Shown: in pieces, positions 27,897 through 38,307 of the stretch
Numbering within the stretch: position 1 is the first letter of the stretch
Layout: every line of letters begins with the position of its first letter
From: an uncultured Alphaproteobacteria bacterium
GTDB lineage: Bacteria; Pseudomonadota; Alphaproteobacteria; Rhodobacterales; Rhodobacteraceae
Reading direction: 5' to 3'
DNA length: 40,287 nucleotides
Assembly: GCA_902541695.1 (NCBI GenBank)
Contig: CACBRT010000009.1
Span: 1-40,287 of the forward strand
Position numbers and translations under genes: made by a program
The notes under the pieces: model-generated
What the model was told of the DNA's origin: nothing
What the model saw: only the letters and a program-made list of their open reading frames with translations
Databases searched by the model: none

Positions 27897-29705
27897 ATGA
27901 ATTCATACGAATATGTTGATCATACTTACGATATTGTAGTAGTTGGAGCAGGAGGTTCAGGTCTAAGAGCAACCTTAGGAATGGCCGAACAAGGTTTTAA
28001 AACCGCTTGCATAAGTAAAGTTTTTCCAACTAGAAGTCATACCGTAGCAGCTCAAGGTGGTATTGCTGCTTCTTTATCAAATATGGGGCCTGATCATTGG
28101 CACTGGCATATGTATGATACTGTAAAAGGTTCAGATTGGTTAGGTGATGCTGATGCAATGGAATATTTAGCTCGAGAAGCCCCTAAAGCAGTTTACGAGT
28201 TAGAACATTATGGAGTACCTTTTTCTAGAACAGAAGAAGGTAAGATTTATCAAAGACCTTTTGGGGGGCATACGACTGAATTTGGTGAAGGCCCACCAGT
28301 TCAAAGAACGTGTGCTGCAGCGGATAGAACAGGCCATGCAATTTTACATACATTATATGGTCAGTCACTAAAAAATAATGCTGAATTTTTCATAGAATAT
28401 TTTGCTATTGATTTAATTATGACAGAAGACGGGGTCTGTCAGGGCATTATAGCTTGGAAATTAGATGATGGTACAATTCATAGATTTAATGCTAAGATGG
28501 TAGTATTAGCTACCGGCGGTTATGGTCGAGCATACTTTTCTGCAACCTCGGCTCATACATGTACTGGAGATGGTAACGGTATGATAGCTAGACAAAATTT
28601 ACCCTTGCAGGATATGGAATTCGTACAATTTCATCCAACAGGCATATATGGTGCTGGTTGTTTAATTACAGAGGGTGCTAGAGGTGAAGGTGGATATCTT
28701 ACCAATTCTGATGGAGAAAGATTTATGGAGAGATATGCACCTACTTACAAAGATTTAGCTAGTAGGGATGTTGTCTCAAGATGCATGACGATTGAAATAA
28801 AAGAAGGTCGTGGGGTGGGTGAGAAAGGAGATCACATTCATTTACATCTTGATCATTTACCTGAAAAAACTTTGGCGGAACGTCTTCCAGGAATTTCAGA
28901 AAGTGCTAGAATTTTTGCTGGTGTTGATTTAACAAAAGAGCCAATTCCAGTATTACCTACTGTTCATTATAATATGGGAGGAGTTCCAACCAATTATTGG
29001 GGAGAAGTTCTTAATCCTTCAAATGATGATGAAGATTGTGTTCAGCCAGGTTTAATGGCTGTTGGTGAAGCAGGGTGTGCCTCTGTTCATGGAGCTAATA
29101 GATTAGGATCTAACAGTCTAATAGATTTGGTTGTTTTCGGTAGAGCGGCAGCTATTAGGGCTAGTGAAGTTGTTGATAAGACAAGTTTAAATAAACCTTT
29201 AAATATTAATTCATGTGATCAGGCGATGGAAAGGTTTGATAAGTTGCGACATGCAAATGGAAATACATCGACTGCAGAATTACGGAAAAAAATGCAAATA
29301 GTTATGCAGGAAGATGCAGCGGTTTTTCGATCAAAAAAAACACTAGCTGAAGGATGTAAGAAAATGGCAAAAGTAGCATCTGGTTTAGAAGACTTATCAA
29401 TTAAAGACCGTTCTATGATTTGGAATTCCGATCTTATGGAAACTCTAGAATTAACAAATCTAATGCCAAATGCTTTAACAACAATTTTTTCAGCTGAAGC
29501 TAGACAAGAAAGTCGAGGAGCTCATGCGCATGAAGATTACCCTGATAGAGATGATATGAAATGGAGAAAGCATACTCTGGCATCTGTGAATCAAAAAAAT
29601 AAAGTTTCACTGAAATATAGAGGAGTACACACCAAACCTTTAACATCTGAGTCTCAAGGTGGTATAAATACAAATAAAATTGCACCAAAGGCAAGAGTTT
29701 ACTAA
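27897..29705 (+). CDS. sdhA: succinate dehydrogenase flavoprotein subunit
   Basis: A 602-residue catalytic subunit that oxidises succinate to fumarate. GAGGSG (17-22) binds FAD, and [10 protein letters not shown] carries His48, which binds FAD covalently. [11 protein letters not shown] and the C-terminal [11 protein letters not shown] are further signatures. GGAGG lies 6-7 bases before the ATG. The product acts on the cytoplasmic face of the inner membrane with SdhB, SdhC and SdhD. Confidence 0.98.
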   Translation: MNSYEYVDHTYDIVVVGAGGSGLRATLGMAEQGFKTACISKVFPTRSHTVAAQGGIAASLSNMGPDHWHWHMYDTVKGSDWLGDADAMEYLAREAPKAVYELEHYGVPFSRTEEGKIYQRPFGGHTTEFGEGPPVQRTCAAADRTGHAILHTLYGQSLKNNAEFFIEYFAIDLIMTEDGVCQGIIAWKLDDGTIHRFNAKMVVLATGGYGRAYFSATSAHTCTGDGNGMIARQNLPLQDMEFVQFHPTGIYGAGCLITEGARGEGGYLTNSDGERFMERYAPTYKDLASRDVVSRCMTIEIKEGRGVGEKGDHIHLHLDHLPEKTLAERLPGISESARIFAGVDLTKEPIPVLPTVHYNMGGVPTNYWGEVLNPSNDDEDCVQPGLMAVGEAGCASVHGANRLGSNSLIDLVVFGRAAAIRASEVVDKTSLNKPLNINSCDQAMERFDKLRHANGNTSTAELRKKMQIVMQEDAAVFRSKKTLAEGCKKMAKVASGLEDLSIKDRSMIWNSDLMETLELTNLMPNALTTIFSAEARQESRGAHAHEDYPDRDDMKWRKHTLASVNQKNKVSLKYRGVHTKPLTSESQGGINTNKIAPKARVY

Positions 29706-29709
29706 AATC

Positions 29710-29982
29710 ATGATAAATTTATTAAGGACACTTTTAATTTTTTCTACTTGCTTTTTAATAGGATGTGCATCTAACCCTCCCAATCTTTTGACGGCTCAAC
29801 AAATTGAGAATATTTGTCAAAAGAAAAAAAATGAAGCTACAAATCCTACTACAAACTTATCACTAGCTACTGGCAGCGAAGGTCCAAAGTATCAGATTGG
29901 AATAACAATGAGTAGCGACTATCTTGCTGGTAGAGATCCTAATGACGTTTATAATCAGTGCAAAATGTCTTACAATTCTTAG
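29710..29982 (+). CDS. small lipoprotein inserted between sdhA and sdhB
   Basis: A 90-residue protein. The ATG at 29710 is chosen over the longer frame because it begins a clean lipoprotein signal, MINLLRTLLIFSTCFLIGC, with lipobox LIGC. The mature part is short and polar, with no named domain. It lies 4 bases after the sdhA stop and 25 bases before sdhB, so it is part of the complex II operon. Small proteins at this place are known in some alphaproteobacteria, but I know no function. Confidence 0.75.
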   Translation: MINLLRTLLIFSTCFLIGCASNPPNLLTAQQIENICQKKKNEATNPTTNLSLATGSEGPKYQIGITMSSDYLAGRDPNDVYNQCKMSYNS

Positions 29983-30007
29983 TTAATTTATAAAATGAGG
30001 AAAAAAA

Positions 30008-30802
30008 ATGGTTGAATTAAGACTTCCAAAAAACTCAAGAATATCTCCGAATGGGAAGGTATGGGACCAGAAAAAGTCTTCTGCAAAAGAACTGAGAAAA
30101 TTTAAAGTCTATAGATATAACCCCGATGAAAAAAATAATCCTAGCATAGATACTTACTATATTGATAGCAGTGAAAGTGGTCCGATGGTTTTGGACGCTC
30201 TTATTTATATAAAAGAAGAAGTTGATCCAACACTTACTTTTCGAAGATCATGTAGAGAGGGTATTTGTGGTTCCTGTGCTATGAATATTGATGGTGTTAA
30301 TACATTGGCTTGTACACGCGGTCTAGACGAAATTAGAGGTGATATTAGAATTTATCCATTACCCCACATGCCAGTTATAAAAGATCTAATCCCTGATTTG
30401 ACTAATTTTTATAAGCAACACGCAAGTATAATGCCGTGGTTGGAAACAAAAACAGAAACTCCAGAAGATGAATGGAAACAATCACTAGAACAACGAAAAA
30501 AATTAGACGATTTATATGAATGTGTGATGTGCGCTTGTTGTTCTACGTCGTGCCCTAGTTATTGGTGGAATAGTGAAAAATATCTAGGCCCTGCAGCTCT
30601 TTTACATGCCTATAGATGGTTAGTTGATAGTCGTGACGAAACTAGGGATGAAAGATTAAATGATATTGAAGATTCTTTTAAATTATATAGATGTCATACT
30701 ATAATGAATTGTGCCCGAACATGTCCAAAGAATTTAAACCCAGCTAAAGCAATAGCAGAAATAAAAAAAATGATGGTTGAAAAAAACAGTAGGAATAAAT
30801 AA
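30008..30802 (+). CDS. sdhB: succinate dehydrogenase iron-sulfur subunit
   Basis: A 264-residue electron-transfer subunit. The [2Fe-2S] cysteines are Cys82, Cys87, Cys90 and Cys102 (CREGICGSC and the later Cys). [12 protein letters not shown] and [13 protein letters not shown] supply the [4Fe-4S] and [3Fe-4S] clusters. It passes electrons from SdhA to the membrane quinone. GAGG lies upstream of the ATG. It is the last gene of the operon and converges on the TIGR02186 gene. Confidence 0.97.
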   Translation: MVELRLPKNSRISPNGKVWDQKKSSAKELRKFKVYRYNPDEKNNPSIDTYYIDSSESGPMVLDALIYIKEEVDPTLTFRRSCREGICGSCAMNIDGVNTLACTRGLDEIRGDIRIYPLPHMPVIKDLIPDLTNFYKQHASIMPWLETKTETPEDEWKQSLEQRKKLDDLYECVMCACCSTSCPSYWWNSEKYLGPAALLHAYRWLVDSRDETRDERLNDIEDSFKLYRCHTIMNCARTCPKNLNPAKAIAEIKKMMVEKNSRNK

Positions 30803-30830
30803 TCATTAATAATCAAAGATAACAAATTAT

Positions 30831-30849
30831 AGATATTATATCTTTTTTC
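30831..30849 (+). terminator. weak candidate terminator after sdhB
   Basis: AGATA and TATCT around a 3-base loop are followed by a run of six T. The stem is only AT-rich and five pairs long, so it is weak. It overlaps the 3' end of the convergent gene. Confidence 0.3.
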
Positions 30850-31615
30850 TAAAAACTAAAGAGGCCACAAAGCCAAAGCTGATTGCTATCAAAATACTCA
30901 TAATACCATATAATTGAGGTTCCTGGAAAGCTAGGTAATTAATCCAGTTTTGTATACCAATTTTTTTGACATATATGATATCTTGTTTTGTTGCTAAAAC
31001 CTTTTGAAAGCGTATTAAATGTATTTTGACCTTATAATTTCCTTCTTGAAGATTTGTAGGGAAATCAATTTCATTTGAAAAAAGAGTATTTTCTAACAAA
31101 GTAATGGGAGTATTATTTTCATTATATTGCTTTTTATTTTTTCCAATAAACACAATTTGATCAATTAATTTATCATCTATTTTTTGATTATTTGAATTTA
31201 TCTGTTTAATAAGCCCAATATCATAAAAAGTTTGAAAATTTTTGGGTAGTAAAATATCTAATGGTTTTGTACCTGAAATAGAATAAAAACTTGGTACATT
31301 TTTTAAATTATCGATTTTCCTGTTAATCCAGAAACCATACTTTTTTTCCTTCTGGAATAAATTCATTGCAATAGGTGGACCTATAACTTCGATAAGTATA
31401 TCAAAAGGTGGCTGATCAATTGAAGAAATCTGAGGATTATTTTTTTTAATTGCTCCAAAGATGTGAAATTTACTTCCTGAAAAATTTACATTTATTGATA
31501 TTACTTTTTTACTTAAATCTGTAACAAGGCTTGGTGGAATTTCTGAAGCATAAGAAGATATAAAAGAAAGGTTATAAAATAACAAAATGATAATTAATTT
31601 AAATAGAAGTTTCAT
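30836..31615 (-). CDS. TIGR02186 family membrane-anchored protein
   Basis: A 259-residue protein with an N-terminal signal peptide (cut after about residue 24, SYASE), a periplasmic beta-rich region and a single C-terminal membrane helix (about 233-256) ending in basic RKK. This layout and its pairing with a TauE/SafE exporter are those of TIGR02186, an alphaproteobacterial family of unknown role. Its start is one base after the stop of the exporter gene, so they are co-translated and probably work together in export. Confidence 0.75.
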   Translation of the reverse strand: MKLLFKLIIILLFYNLSFISSYASEIPPSLVTDLSKKVISINVNFSGSKFHIFGAIKKNNPQISSIDQPPFDILIEVIGPPIAMNLFQKEKKYGFWINRKIDNLKNVPSFYSISGTKPLDILLPKNFQTFYDIGLIKQINSNNQKIDDKLIDQIVFIGKNKKQYNENNTPITLLENTLFSNEIDFPTNLQEGNYKVKIHLIRFQKVLATKQDIIYVKKIGIQNWINYLAFQEPQLYGIMSILIAISFGFVASLVFRKKI

Positions 31616-31616
31616 T

Positions 31617-32528
31617 TTATAAATCTCTTACTAATGTAAAAATCTCTATAGGAGTAATAAATAGCTCTAAAGTTATCTTTAAACACATAGCTAAAACCAA
31701 GATAGCTAAGAGTATCCTCAATTGCTCTGCTTTTAATTTGATCCCTATCCTTACACCAAATTGTGCTCCAATTACTCCTCCCACCAAAAGTAATAAGGAT
31801 AATATAATATCAACACTAAAATTTTTAACAGCATGCAAATATGTAGTAACTCCAGTAACAAAGATTATCTGGAATAAAGAAGTACCAACTACAACTTTAG
31901 TAGGCATTCCTAAAATATAAATCATAGCAGGTACTATTATGAATCCTCCTCCAATTCCCATAATTGAAGCTAGAATACCTACAAAAAATCCTATAAATAT
32001 AGCGGGTATGGAACTAATATATAAGTTGGAAGTTCTAAATCTCATTTTAAGTGGGAGACCTTGAACCCAGGAATGATGACGAGTTTTTCTTATTTTTATG
32101 TTTTTTGATTCATAACTTAATGCTCTTATACTCTCAAAAAACATTATCATTCCTATTATGCCTAGAAATAAGACATAACAAAATTTAATAATAAGCTCTA
32201 ATTGTCCTAAGTTTTTAAAAATTCTAAATAATTCAACTCCAAAAATTGAACCTAATATACCCCCTAAAATTAAAAGACAGCCCATTTTTATATCGACATT
32301 TTTTCTTCTGAAGTGTGCAATAGCTCCAGAAAAAGATGCACCAAGTATCTGATTAGCTTCGCTTGCAACTGCTACTGCAGGAGGTATTCCAATAAAAAAT
32401 AAAAGAGGTGTCATTAAAAAGCCCCCACCTACACCAAACATACCTGAAAGAATTCCAACAATTCCACCTAATCCAATTAAAAGTAAGATGTTTACTGAAA
32501 TTTCGGCAATAGGAAGGTAAATCTGCAT
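31617..32528 (-). CDS. TauE/SafE family anion exporter
   Basis: A 303-residue inner-membrane protein with about eight helices in two homologous halves. GMFGVGGGFLMTPLL near residue 30 and SIMGIGGGFIIVPAM in the second half are the paired signatures of the TauE/SafE (UPF0721) family, which export sulfite, sulfoacetate or related small anions. A cytoplasmic basic loop lies between the halves. It forms a pair with TIGR02186 downstream. Confidence 0.88.
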   Translation of the reverse strand: MQIYLPIAEISVNILLLIGLGGIVGILSGMFGVGGGFLMTPLLFFIGIPPAVAVASEANQILGASFSGAIAHFRRKNVDIKMGCLLILGGILGSIFGVELFRIFKNLGQLELIIKFCYVLFLGIIGMIMFFESIRALSYESKNIKIRKTRHHSWVQGLPLKMRFRTSNLYISSIPAIFIGFFVGILASIMGIGGGFIIVPAMIYILGMPTKVVVGTSLFQIIFVTGVTTYLHAVKNFSVDIILSLLLLVGGVIGAQFGVRIGIKLKAEQLRILLAILVLAMCLKITLELFITPIEIFTLVRDL

Positions 32529-32588
32529 TATTTAAACTAAAGTCGATAGATTTAATGTATATTTATTTCAAAAGCACTTACGCCTTTA

Positions 32589-33383
32589 TTACAGTTTTCG
32601 CAACAAAGATATTATAATTTTTGAAAGTTTTTTTTCACTTAACTTTGCTATTTCCTTAGTTTGTTCATGACTTATAGTTTCTTTACTAAGACCGGCTGCC
32701 ATATTTGTTATCACTGATATACCAGCAACTTTAATTTTAAAAAATCTTGATATTATTACTTCTGGCACAGTCGACATACCTACAACATCTGCACCTAAAG
32801 ATTTGATAGCTTTTATTTCGGCTGGAGTTTCAAAAGATGGTCCTGAAAACCATGCATAAATACCTCTTTTAATATTTATGTTTTGCTCATTTCCAGCCTC
32901 TAAAATCAATTCATTTATATTTTTATCATAAGCAACTGTTAAATTTACAAATCTATCCTCTGAATTTTCTCCAATAAGAGGATTTAAGCCTGAAAAATTA
33001 ATATGATCTTCAATAACCATTATTGATCCAGTTGGTATATTTTTTCTTAAAGATCCTGATGCATTTGTTACAATAAGTTTTTTTACTCCTAAATCTTTCA
33101 AAAGTTTTATAGGGTTTCTCATCGTATCGGCTTTACCATTTTCATAGAAGTGAGTTCTTCCACTTAAAACAGCAACCAGTCTATTATGAATATTGCCTAA
33201 TAAAAGTTTTCCACTATGCCCAGTAACTGATGGAAGATTAAAACCTTCTATCTCGTTATATTCAAATTCAATTTTTTTTTTAATAGGTATAACTTTACCC
33301 AAACCAGATCCAAGAACTAATCCTATATCGATCTTTTTCTTACCAATAATTTTTTGAATATCATTAATTTTAATTTTTTTCAC
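32589..33383 (-). CDS. punA: purine nucleoside phosphorylase
   Basis: A 264-residue trimeric-type phosphorylase that splits inosine or guanosine with phosphate into base and ribose-1-phosphate. LVLGSGLG, VTGHSGKLLLG, GRTHFYENG (phosphate site), VTNASGSLR and FSGPSFETPAEI are class signatures, and VGMSTVPEVI with VITNMAAG covers the base site. The start is GTG at 33383, overlapping the TAG of the upstream permease gene by one base, so translation is coupled. It completes a BMP-type nucleoside uptake operon. Confidence 0.93.
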   Translation of the reverse strand: MKKIKINDIQKIIGKKKIDIGLVLGSGLGKVIPIKKKIEFEYNEIEGFNLPSVTGHSGKLLLGNIHNRLVAVLSGRTHFYENGKADTMRNPIKLLKDLGVKKLIVTNASGSLRKNIPTGSIMVIEDHINFSGLNPLIGENSEDRFVNLTVAYDKNINELILEAGNEQNINIKRGIYAWFSGPSFETPAEIKAIKSLGADVVGMSTVPEVIISRFFKIKVAGISVITNMAAGLSKETISHEQTKEIAKLSEKKLSKIIISLLRKL

Positions 33384-34636
33384 TAGTTTTCCTTAACATA
33401 AGCTTGTCCTATTGCTTGGGGAGGTTTTGCATTTCCTACTATACCAGCAACAACAATTATAGTTACCAAATATGGGGCCATAGCTAAAAATTCACTTGGA
33501 ATTGGTGTTCTTAAAATAGCGAGTTTTTGTTGTAAAGAGTCTGCAAAACCAAAGATAAGAGCAGCAAATAGGGCTCCAATAGGATGCCAACGACCAAAAA
33601 TCATAGCTGCTAGACCAATAAAACCTCTTCCTCCAGTCATCCCTTCATCAAATCTTCCAACGCTTCCGAGGGTGAACCAAGCGCCACCAAAACCAGCAAT
33701 CATCCCTCCCATTATTACGTGATAAAATCTAGTTTTAATTACGCTAATCCCAAGAGTTTCTGCAGCTTTTGGATGCTCTCCAACAGCTCTTGCTCTTAAA
33801 CCATAAGCAGTCTTAAAAAGATAAAAAGTACTAACTATGACAATAAAAATAGCAAAGTATACAAAAATGTTTTGTTTAAAAAGCACTGGTCCCAAAACTG
33901 GTATTTCACTAAAAAACGGTATTTTTATTGACTTAAAAATTGGGGCATCATTTAGTTCAGGATTACTCTTCAAAAGATGGCTTGTTAGAAAGCTAGTAAT
34001 ACCTAACACAAAAATATTGATTGCAACACCGGCAATTATTTGATCAACACGAAATGTAACAACTAATGCGGCTAATATAAAGCCAAAGAATCCACCAACT
34101 AAAATTGCTAAAATTAAACCAATTAAATTACCAAAAATAGAACCAAAAACAGCTCCTGCAAATGCTCCCGCCAAAAGCATTCCTTCAATACCAATATTTA
34201 TTACAGCAACTCTTTCACACATAATTCCTGCCATTGCAGCTAAAGCAATTGGTACAGCCCTTACTAAAGTAGCTTGTAACATTCCTGTTAGAGAAAATGA
34301 TTTTCCAGCGGTTGCCCAAACAAGAAAAGCTGCTATTGCTAAAAAAAAACTTAAAGCAATAAAGATTGTATATTTTTTTGGAGCTTTAATAATTATTCTA
34401 CCACCAAAAAAAGCAATTAATAAAGCTGATGCACCAATAAAGCTATGGGCTGGTAATATTAAATTTGGAAGAGCAAATGGATCCGTTGGTCTGGAAAGTC
34501 TAAAAGTTGCCTGCCCTTCAACCCCAAGTCCAAAAAATAAATAAATCATACAACCAAGAAAAATTAAACATAATCCAATTATTGTGGACTTCTTTGTTTT
34601 GACATCCTGCATTTTATTTGTAGTATGATTATTCAT
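33383..34636 (-). CDS. BMP-type nucleoside ABC transporter permease (NupQ-like)
   Basis: A 417-residue permease of the branched-chain/BPD_transp_2 family. About ten hydrophobic segments run through it, with an alphaproteobacterial N-terminal periplasmic loop (SRPTDPFALPN). NIGIEGMLLAGAFAG and RGFIGLAAMIFGRWHP are family motifs. It should form the membrane channel with the next permease. It is co-translated with punA and lies 12 bases after the partner permease. Confidence 0.9.
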   Translation of the reverse strand: MNNHTTNKMQDVKTKKSTIIGLCLIFLGCMIYLFFGLGVEGQATFRLSRPTDPFALPNLILPAHSFIGASALLIAFFGGRIIIKAPKKYTIFIALSFFLAIAAFLVWATAGKSFSLTGMLQATLVRAVPIALAAMAGIMCERVAVINIGIEGMLLAGAFAGAVFGSIFGNLIGLILAILVGGFFGFILAALVVTFRVDQIIAGVAINIFVLGITSFLTSHLLKSNPELNDAPIFKSIKIPFFSEIPVLGPVLFKQNIFVYFAIFIVIVSTFYLFKTAYGLRARAVGEHPKAAETLGISVIKTRFYHVIMGGMIAGFGGAWFTLGSVGRFDEGMTGGRGFIGLAAMIFGRWHPIGALFAALIFGFADSLQQKLAILRTPIPSEFLAMAPYLVTIIVVAGIVGNAKPPQAIGQAYVKEN

Positions 34637-34648
34637 TGCAAATTATGT

Positions 34649-35737
34649 TTATTTAAAAATCCATGGAAATAATTTTTGTATCAAAATTGGAGCTGCGATA
34701 AATATAATAATTAAAGCTTGAATAACAGTTATAAGATCTAAACTCACATCAGCGGAAACTTGCATTTCTCTTCCACCAGCAATAAGTGCTCCAAAAAGAA
34801 TACCTGCAAATAATACTCCAATTGGGTGTGCTCGACCTAACAATGCTACTGCAATTGCATCAAATCCTATACCTGCGGAAAAACCAGGTGTAGCTCTTCC
34901 TAAAATTCCAGCTATTTGAGAAGCACCTGCTAGACCAGCTAACAAGCCTGCTGAACTCATTGCTATTATAATAGTTAATGCTGGATTAATTCCACCATAT
35001 CTAGATGCTTCTAAATTTTTACCCACTGCTCTAAATTCGTATCCAATTGTAGTATGGAATATTAACCAATAGACAACTAATACAGCAATTATTGCAATTA
35101 AGAACCCTGTATGAACTCTGAGGTTTGGATCTAATACATAAAAAATTCTAGGTAATTCTGCTGTTTCTAAAATTGATTTGGAAATAGGATCATTTCTCCC
35201 TTCTTTTTGTATCCAGGATATTCTAAGAAAAAAATCAAGTAGTCTGTAAGCAATTAAATTCAGCATTATAGTGGTTATAACTTCATGGGCTCCAGTAACT
35301 GCTTTAAGCCACCCTGATATGAATGCGTAGAAAGCACCGAATAATGCTCCTGCCAAAAGTACAAAAATAATATGGAAAACAAAGGGTAAATGAAAACTAA
35401 AACCAATAATAACAGCAGCCATACCGCCCAGTATAATTTGACCTTCTGCACCTATATTAAATAATCCTGCTCTAAACCCTATGGCTATTCCTAGAGCAGC
35501 AAGAATTAACGGTGTAGCTGCTGTAAAAGTTTCTGAAATTGCTGATAATGAACCAAAAGAACCCAAAAATAACGCTATTAATGCTTTTAGAGCTATTTCT
35601 GAACTTGACCCTGAAAAAATTAATAATAGTAAGCCAAGAGATATAGCTAAAAAAGTTGCAATAACTGGTATAAGAATAATTTCTTTAAAAGTCTCGCGAT
35701 TAGAAAAATAATGACTCAAATAATTAAACAAATTCAC
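34649..35737 (-). CDS. BMP-type nucleoside ABC transporter permease (NupP-like)
   Basis: A 362-residue permease of the same family as its partner. NIGAEGQIILGGMAA and GFDAIAVALLGRAHPIG are typical. Hydrophobic segments cover most of the length. The start is GTG at 35737, two bases after the stop of the ATPase gene. With the partner permease it makes a heterodimeric channel in the inner membrane. Confidence 0.9.
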   Translation of the reverse strand: MNLFNYLSHYFSNRETFKEIILIPVIATFLAISLGLLLLIFSGSSSEIALKALIALFLGSFGSLSAISETFTAATPLILAALGIAIGFRAGLFNIGAEGQIILGGMAAVIIGFSFHLPFVFHIIFVLLAGALFGAFYAFISGWLKAVTGAHEVITTIMLNLIAYRLLDFFLRISWIQKEGRNDPISKSILETAELPRIFYVLDPNLRVHTGFLIAIIAVLVVYWLIFHTTIGYEFRAVGKNLEASRYGGINPALTIIIAMSSAGLLAGLAGASQIAGILGRATPGFSAGIGFDAIAVALLGRAHPIGVLFAGILFGALIAGGREMQVSADVSLDLITVIQALIIIFIAAPILIQKLFPWIFK

Positions 35738-35739
35738 TA

Positions 35740-37239
35740 TTATTTTACCCCAGCCATTGCAAGTCCGATTATCTTGGGGTCTGAATTTGATGGGAATTCT
35801 GCAATTATTTTTCCCTCGTAGAATACAATTATTCTATCAGATAAAGCAATAATTTCTTCTAATTCAGTAGAATTCAATATTACACCAATTCCTTTGTTTC
35901 TAGCTTTAATAATTTGGCTATGTATGTATTCAATAGACCCAACATCTACTCCACGTGTTGGTTGAGATGCAATAAGAAGATTTATAGACCTTGACATCTC
36001 TCTACCTATTAGTAGTTTTTGTTGATTGCCTCCTGATAATTTATTAGCACTAATATCTTCTGAATTTGTTCTAACATCATACTGATTGATAATTCTTCTT
36101 GCCTCTTTTTTAGCGTTAAGCCAGTTTAATTTCAAATTATTCGAAAAATCTTTTTCATAATAGGTATTAAGTATAATATTTTCAATTAAAGAAAAATCAC
36201 CTATTAAGCCCTGTTTTTGTCTATCTTCGGGTATATGTCTAATACCTAATGCATGAATTTTTCTGGGTGTAATATTAATACATTCCTTTCCAAAATAAAC
36301 AATCTTTCCAGTGGATGCTTTTCTCAAACCAGTAAGTGCTTCGATAAATTCAGTTTGACCATTTCCCTGAACACCAGCAATACCTAGGATTTCATTTTGG
36401 TGAAGCACAAGATCAATATTTGTTAATATTGGTTCTTTTTTATCTGAAAGAATACTTAAGTTATTCACTTTCAATAATTCTTTCCCCTTTTCCATTTTTC
36501 GCCTAGATGTCCTCAGTTTTACTGTTCTCCCTACCATTAATTCAGCTAACTTTTTATTATTGGTTTTGGTAGGAAATGCTTCCCCTACTATCTTACCTCT
36601 TCTTAAGACATTTATGCGGTCACAAATCTCCAGTACTTCATGTAATTTATGCGTGATAAAGATTATTGCTTTACCAGTTTTTTTTAAACTTTTTATTATT
36701 TCAAAAAATTCTGTTACCTCTTGTGGTGTAAGGACCGCTGTTGGTTCATCAAAAATCAGTATTTCAGCATTCCGGAGTAAAATTTTTATAATTTCTACCC
36801 TTTGCTGTATTCCTACAGGTAGTTTTTCAATAAGTGCGTTTGGGTCGACATCCAATTTATATTCCGAACTTATTTTTACTACTTTATCTGTAGCTGTTTT
36901 TAGATCTATTTTATTAAATCTGGTAGTAGGTTCAGTACCTAAAATTATATTTTCAGTGACTGAAAAAACCGGTACTAACATAAAATGTTGATGGACCATT
37001 CCAACTCCACTTTTATTAGCTTCTCTTGGATTTTGAAATTCTTTTAATTGGTTGTCAATTAATATAGTTCCACTATCTGGTTTATATAATCCAGTTAGTA
37101 TATTCATCAGGGTTGTTTTTCCTGCACCATTTTCTCCTAGCAAACCTAATATCTCACCATTATCAACAGTTAAATTTATGTTAGAGTTTGCTTTGACTGG
37201 GCCGAAACTTTTACTTATTGCATTTAATTTTAATTTCAA
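35740..37239 (-). CDS. BMP-type nucleoside ABC transporter ATPase (NupO-like)
   Basis: A 499-residue ATPase with two fused ABC domains. The first has Walker A GENGAGKTT (35-43), signature LPVGIQQRVEI and DEPTAVL. The second has a degenerate Walker A (GVQGNGQTE), LSGGNQQKL and, in place of the Walker B DEP, ASQPTRGVD. This layout is typical of sugar/nucleoside importers of the RbsA/NupO type. The start is TTG at 37239. It drives uptake with the two permeases and the BMP protein. Confidence 0.92.
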   Translation of the reverse strand: MKLKLNAISKSFGPVKANSNINLTVDNGEILGLLGENGAGKTTLMNILTGLYKPDSGTILIDNQLKEFQNPREANKSGVGMVHQHFMLVPVFSVTENIILGTEPTTRFNKIDLKTATDKVVKISSEYKLDVDPNALIEKLPVGIQQRVEIIKILLRNAEILIFDEPTAVLTPQEVTEFFEIIKSLKKTGKAIIFITHKLHEVLEICDRINVLRRGKIVGEAFPTKTNNKKLAELMVGRTVKLRTSRRKMEKGKELLKVNNLSILSDKKEPILTNIDLVLHQNEILGIAGVQGNGQTEFIEALTGLRKASTGKIVYFGKECINITPRKIHALGIRHIPEDRQKQGLIGDFSLIENIILNTYYEKDFSNNLKLNWLNAKKEARRIINQYDVRTNSEDISANKLSGGNQQKLLIGREMSRSINLLIASQPTRGVDVGSIEYIHSQIIKARNKGIGVILNSTELEEIIALSDRIIVFYEGKIIAEFPSNSDPKIIGLAMAGVK

Positions 37240-37270
37240 AGTAGTGTTTCGCCCCAGTTAAAAATTAATT

Positions 37271-38299
37271 TTATTTGTTCATTACTATTGAACCGGATAT
37301 AATTCCTTTACGAAGTGCTTCGACTTCTGAAGCCAATTCACTTGAAACCTCACTAGTTAAATCATGATAAGGAGCAATCCCTACGCCACCATTTTCTAAG
37401 GTACCAACTGTTATGCCTCCTGAATACGATCCAGATTTGACAGCCTCAATTACACTCAAAACTGTTATATCCATTTTCTTCAGAACTGATGTTAGATAAA
37501 CACCTTTTCTAGCTGGATCAGTTTGTGTCCAATCACCATCTACGCCGATTATCTTAAGTTTATCACTTCCAAGTTCATCTGCTAAAGAAGCAGAACCTAA
37601 ACCAACAGGACCAGCGACAGGCATTACTATATCTGCTCCCTCATCATATAGATTTTGAGCAAACGCTCTTCCATCATCTGTGGAATCGAAATTGTTTGTA
37701 AATAAACCCTCTTTAGATTCTGGATCCCATCCTAGGACTTGAACACTTGTTCCTTTTACTTTGTTATAATGTTTAACTCCCCAAGCAAAACCATCCATAA
37801 AGCCTGTAACCGGTGGTATATTAATCCCCCCAAAAGTCCCAACTATTCCAGTTTTACTGACCCCTGCAGATACATAACCAGCTAAAAAAGCAGCTTGATC
37901 AGTGGCAAAAACCTGTCCTAAGATATTTGGAACTGTTGGATCGTATGCAAAATCAATAATTGTGAATTTAGATTTTGAATTTGCCTCTGCAGCATTTTTT
38001 GTAGCTTCACCCATTAAAAAACCAACCGCAATTATAACATCACAACCAGAACTAACCATAGAGTTCAAATGTGGTTCATAATCAGTTTCAGATTTTGATT
38101 CTAGTAGTTTTGATTTTATACCGTGTTTTGCCACGGCATCTTGAACACCTTTCCAAGCTGTTTGATTAAAACTTTTATCATCAACACCGCCTACATCAGT
38201 AACTTGGCATGCTGTGAATCCATTAGCCGAGTTTACTGCCATAAGTAGAACACCAGCAAATGCTCCACTTGATATTTTTAAAAATTTCTTAAAATACAT
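37271..38299 (-). CDS. BMP family nucleoside-binding protein
   Basis: A 342-residue periplasmic substrate-binding protein of the Bmp/PnrA family. A signal peptide of about 28 residues ends near NSANG. DVGGVDDKSFNQ after it is the family hallmark, with a bound-ligand Asp/Asn set. No lipobox precedes a cysteine at the right place, so it is likely free in the periplasm. It heads the operon with ATPase, two permeases and purine phosphorylase, fitting purine nucleoside capture. GAGGACAAG is a good ribosome site, and the leader can fold over it. Confidence 0.92.
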   Translation of the reverse strand: MYFKKFLKISSGAFAGVLLMAVNSANGFTACQVTDVGGVDDKSFNQTAWKGVQDAVAKHGIKSKLLESKSETDYEPHLNSMVSSGCDVIIAVGFLMGEATKNAAEANSKSKFTIIDFAYDPTVPNILGQVFATDQAAFLAGYVSAGVSKTGIVGTFGGINIPPVTGFMDGFAWGVKHYNKVKGTSVQVLGWDPESKEGLFTNNFDSTDDGRAFAQNLYDEGADIVMPVAGPVGLGSASLADELGSDKLKIIGVDGDWTQTDPARKGVYLTSVLKKMDITVLSVIEAVKSGSYSGGITVGTLENGGVGIAPYHDLTSEVSSELASEVEALRKGIISGSIVMNK

Positions 38300-38307
38300 T
38301 TCTTGTC

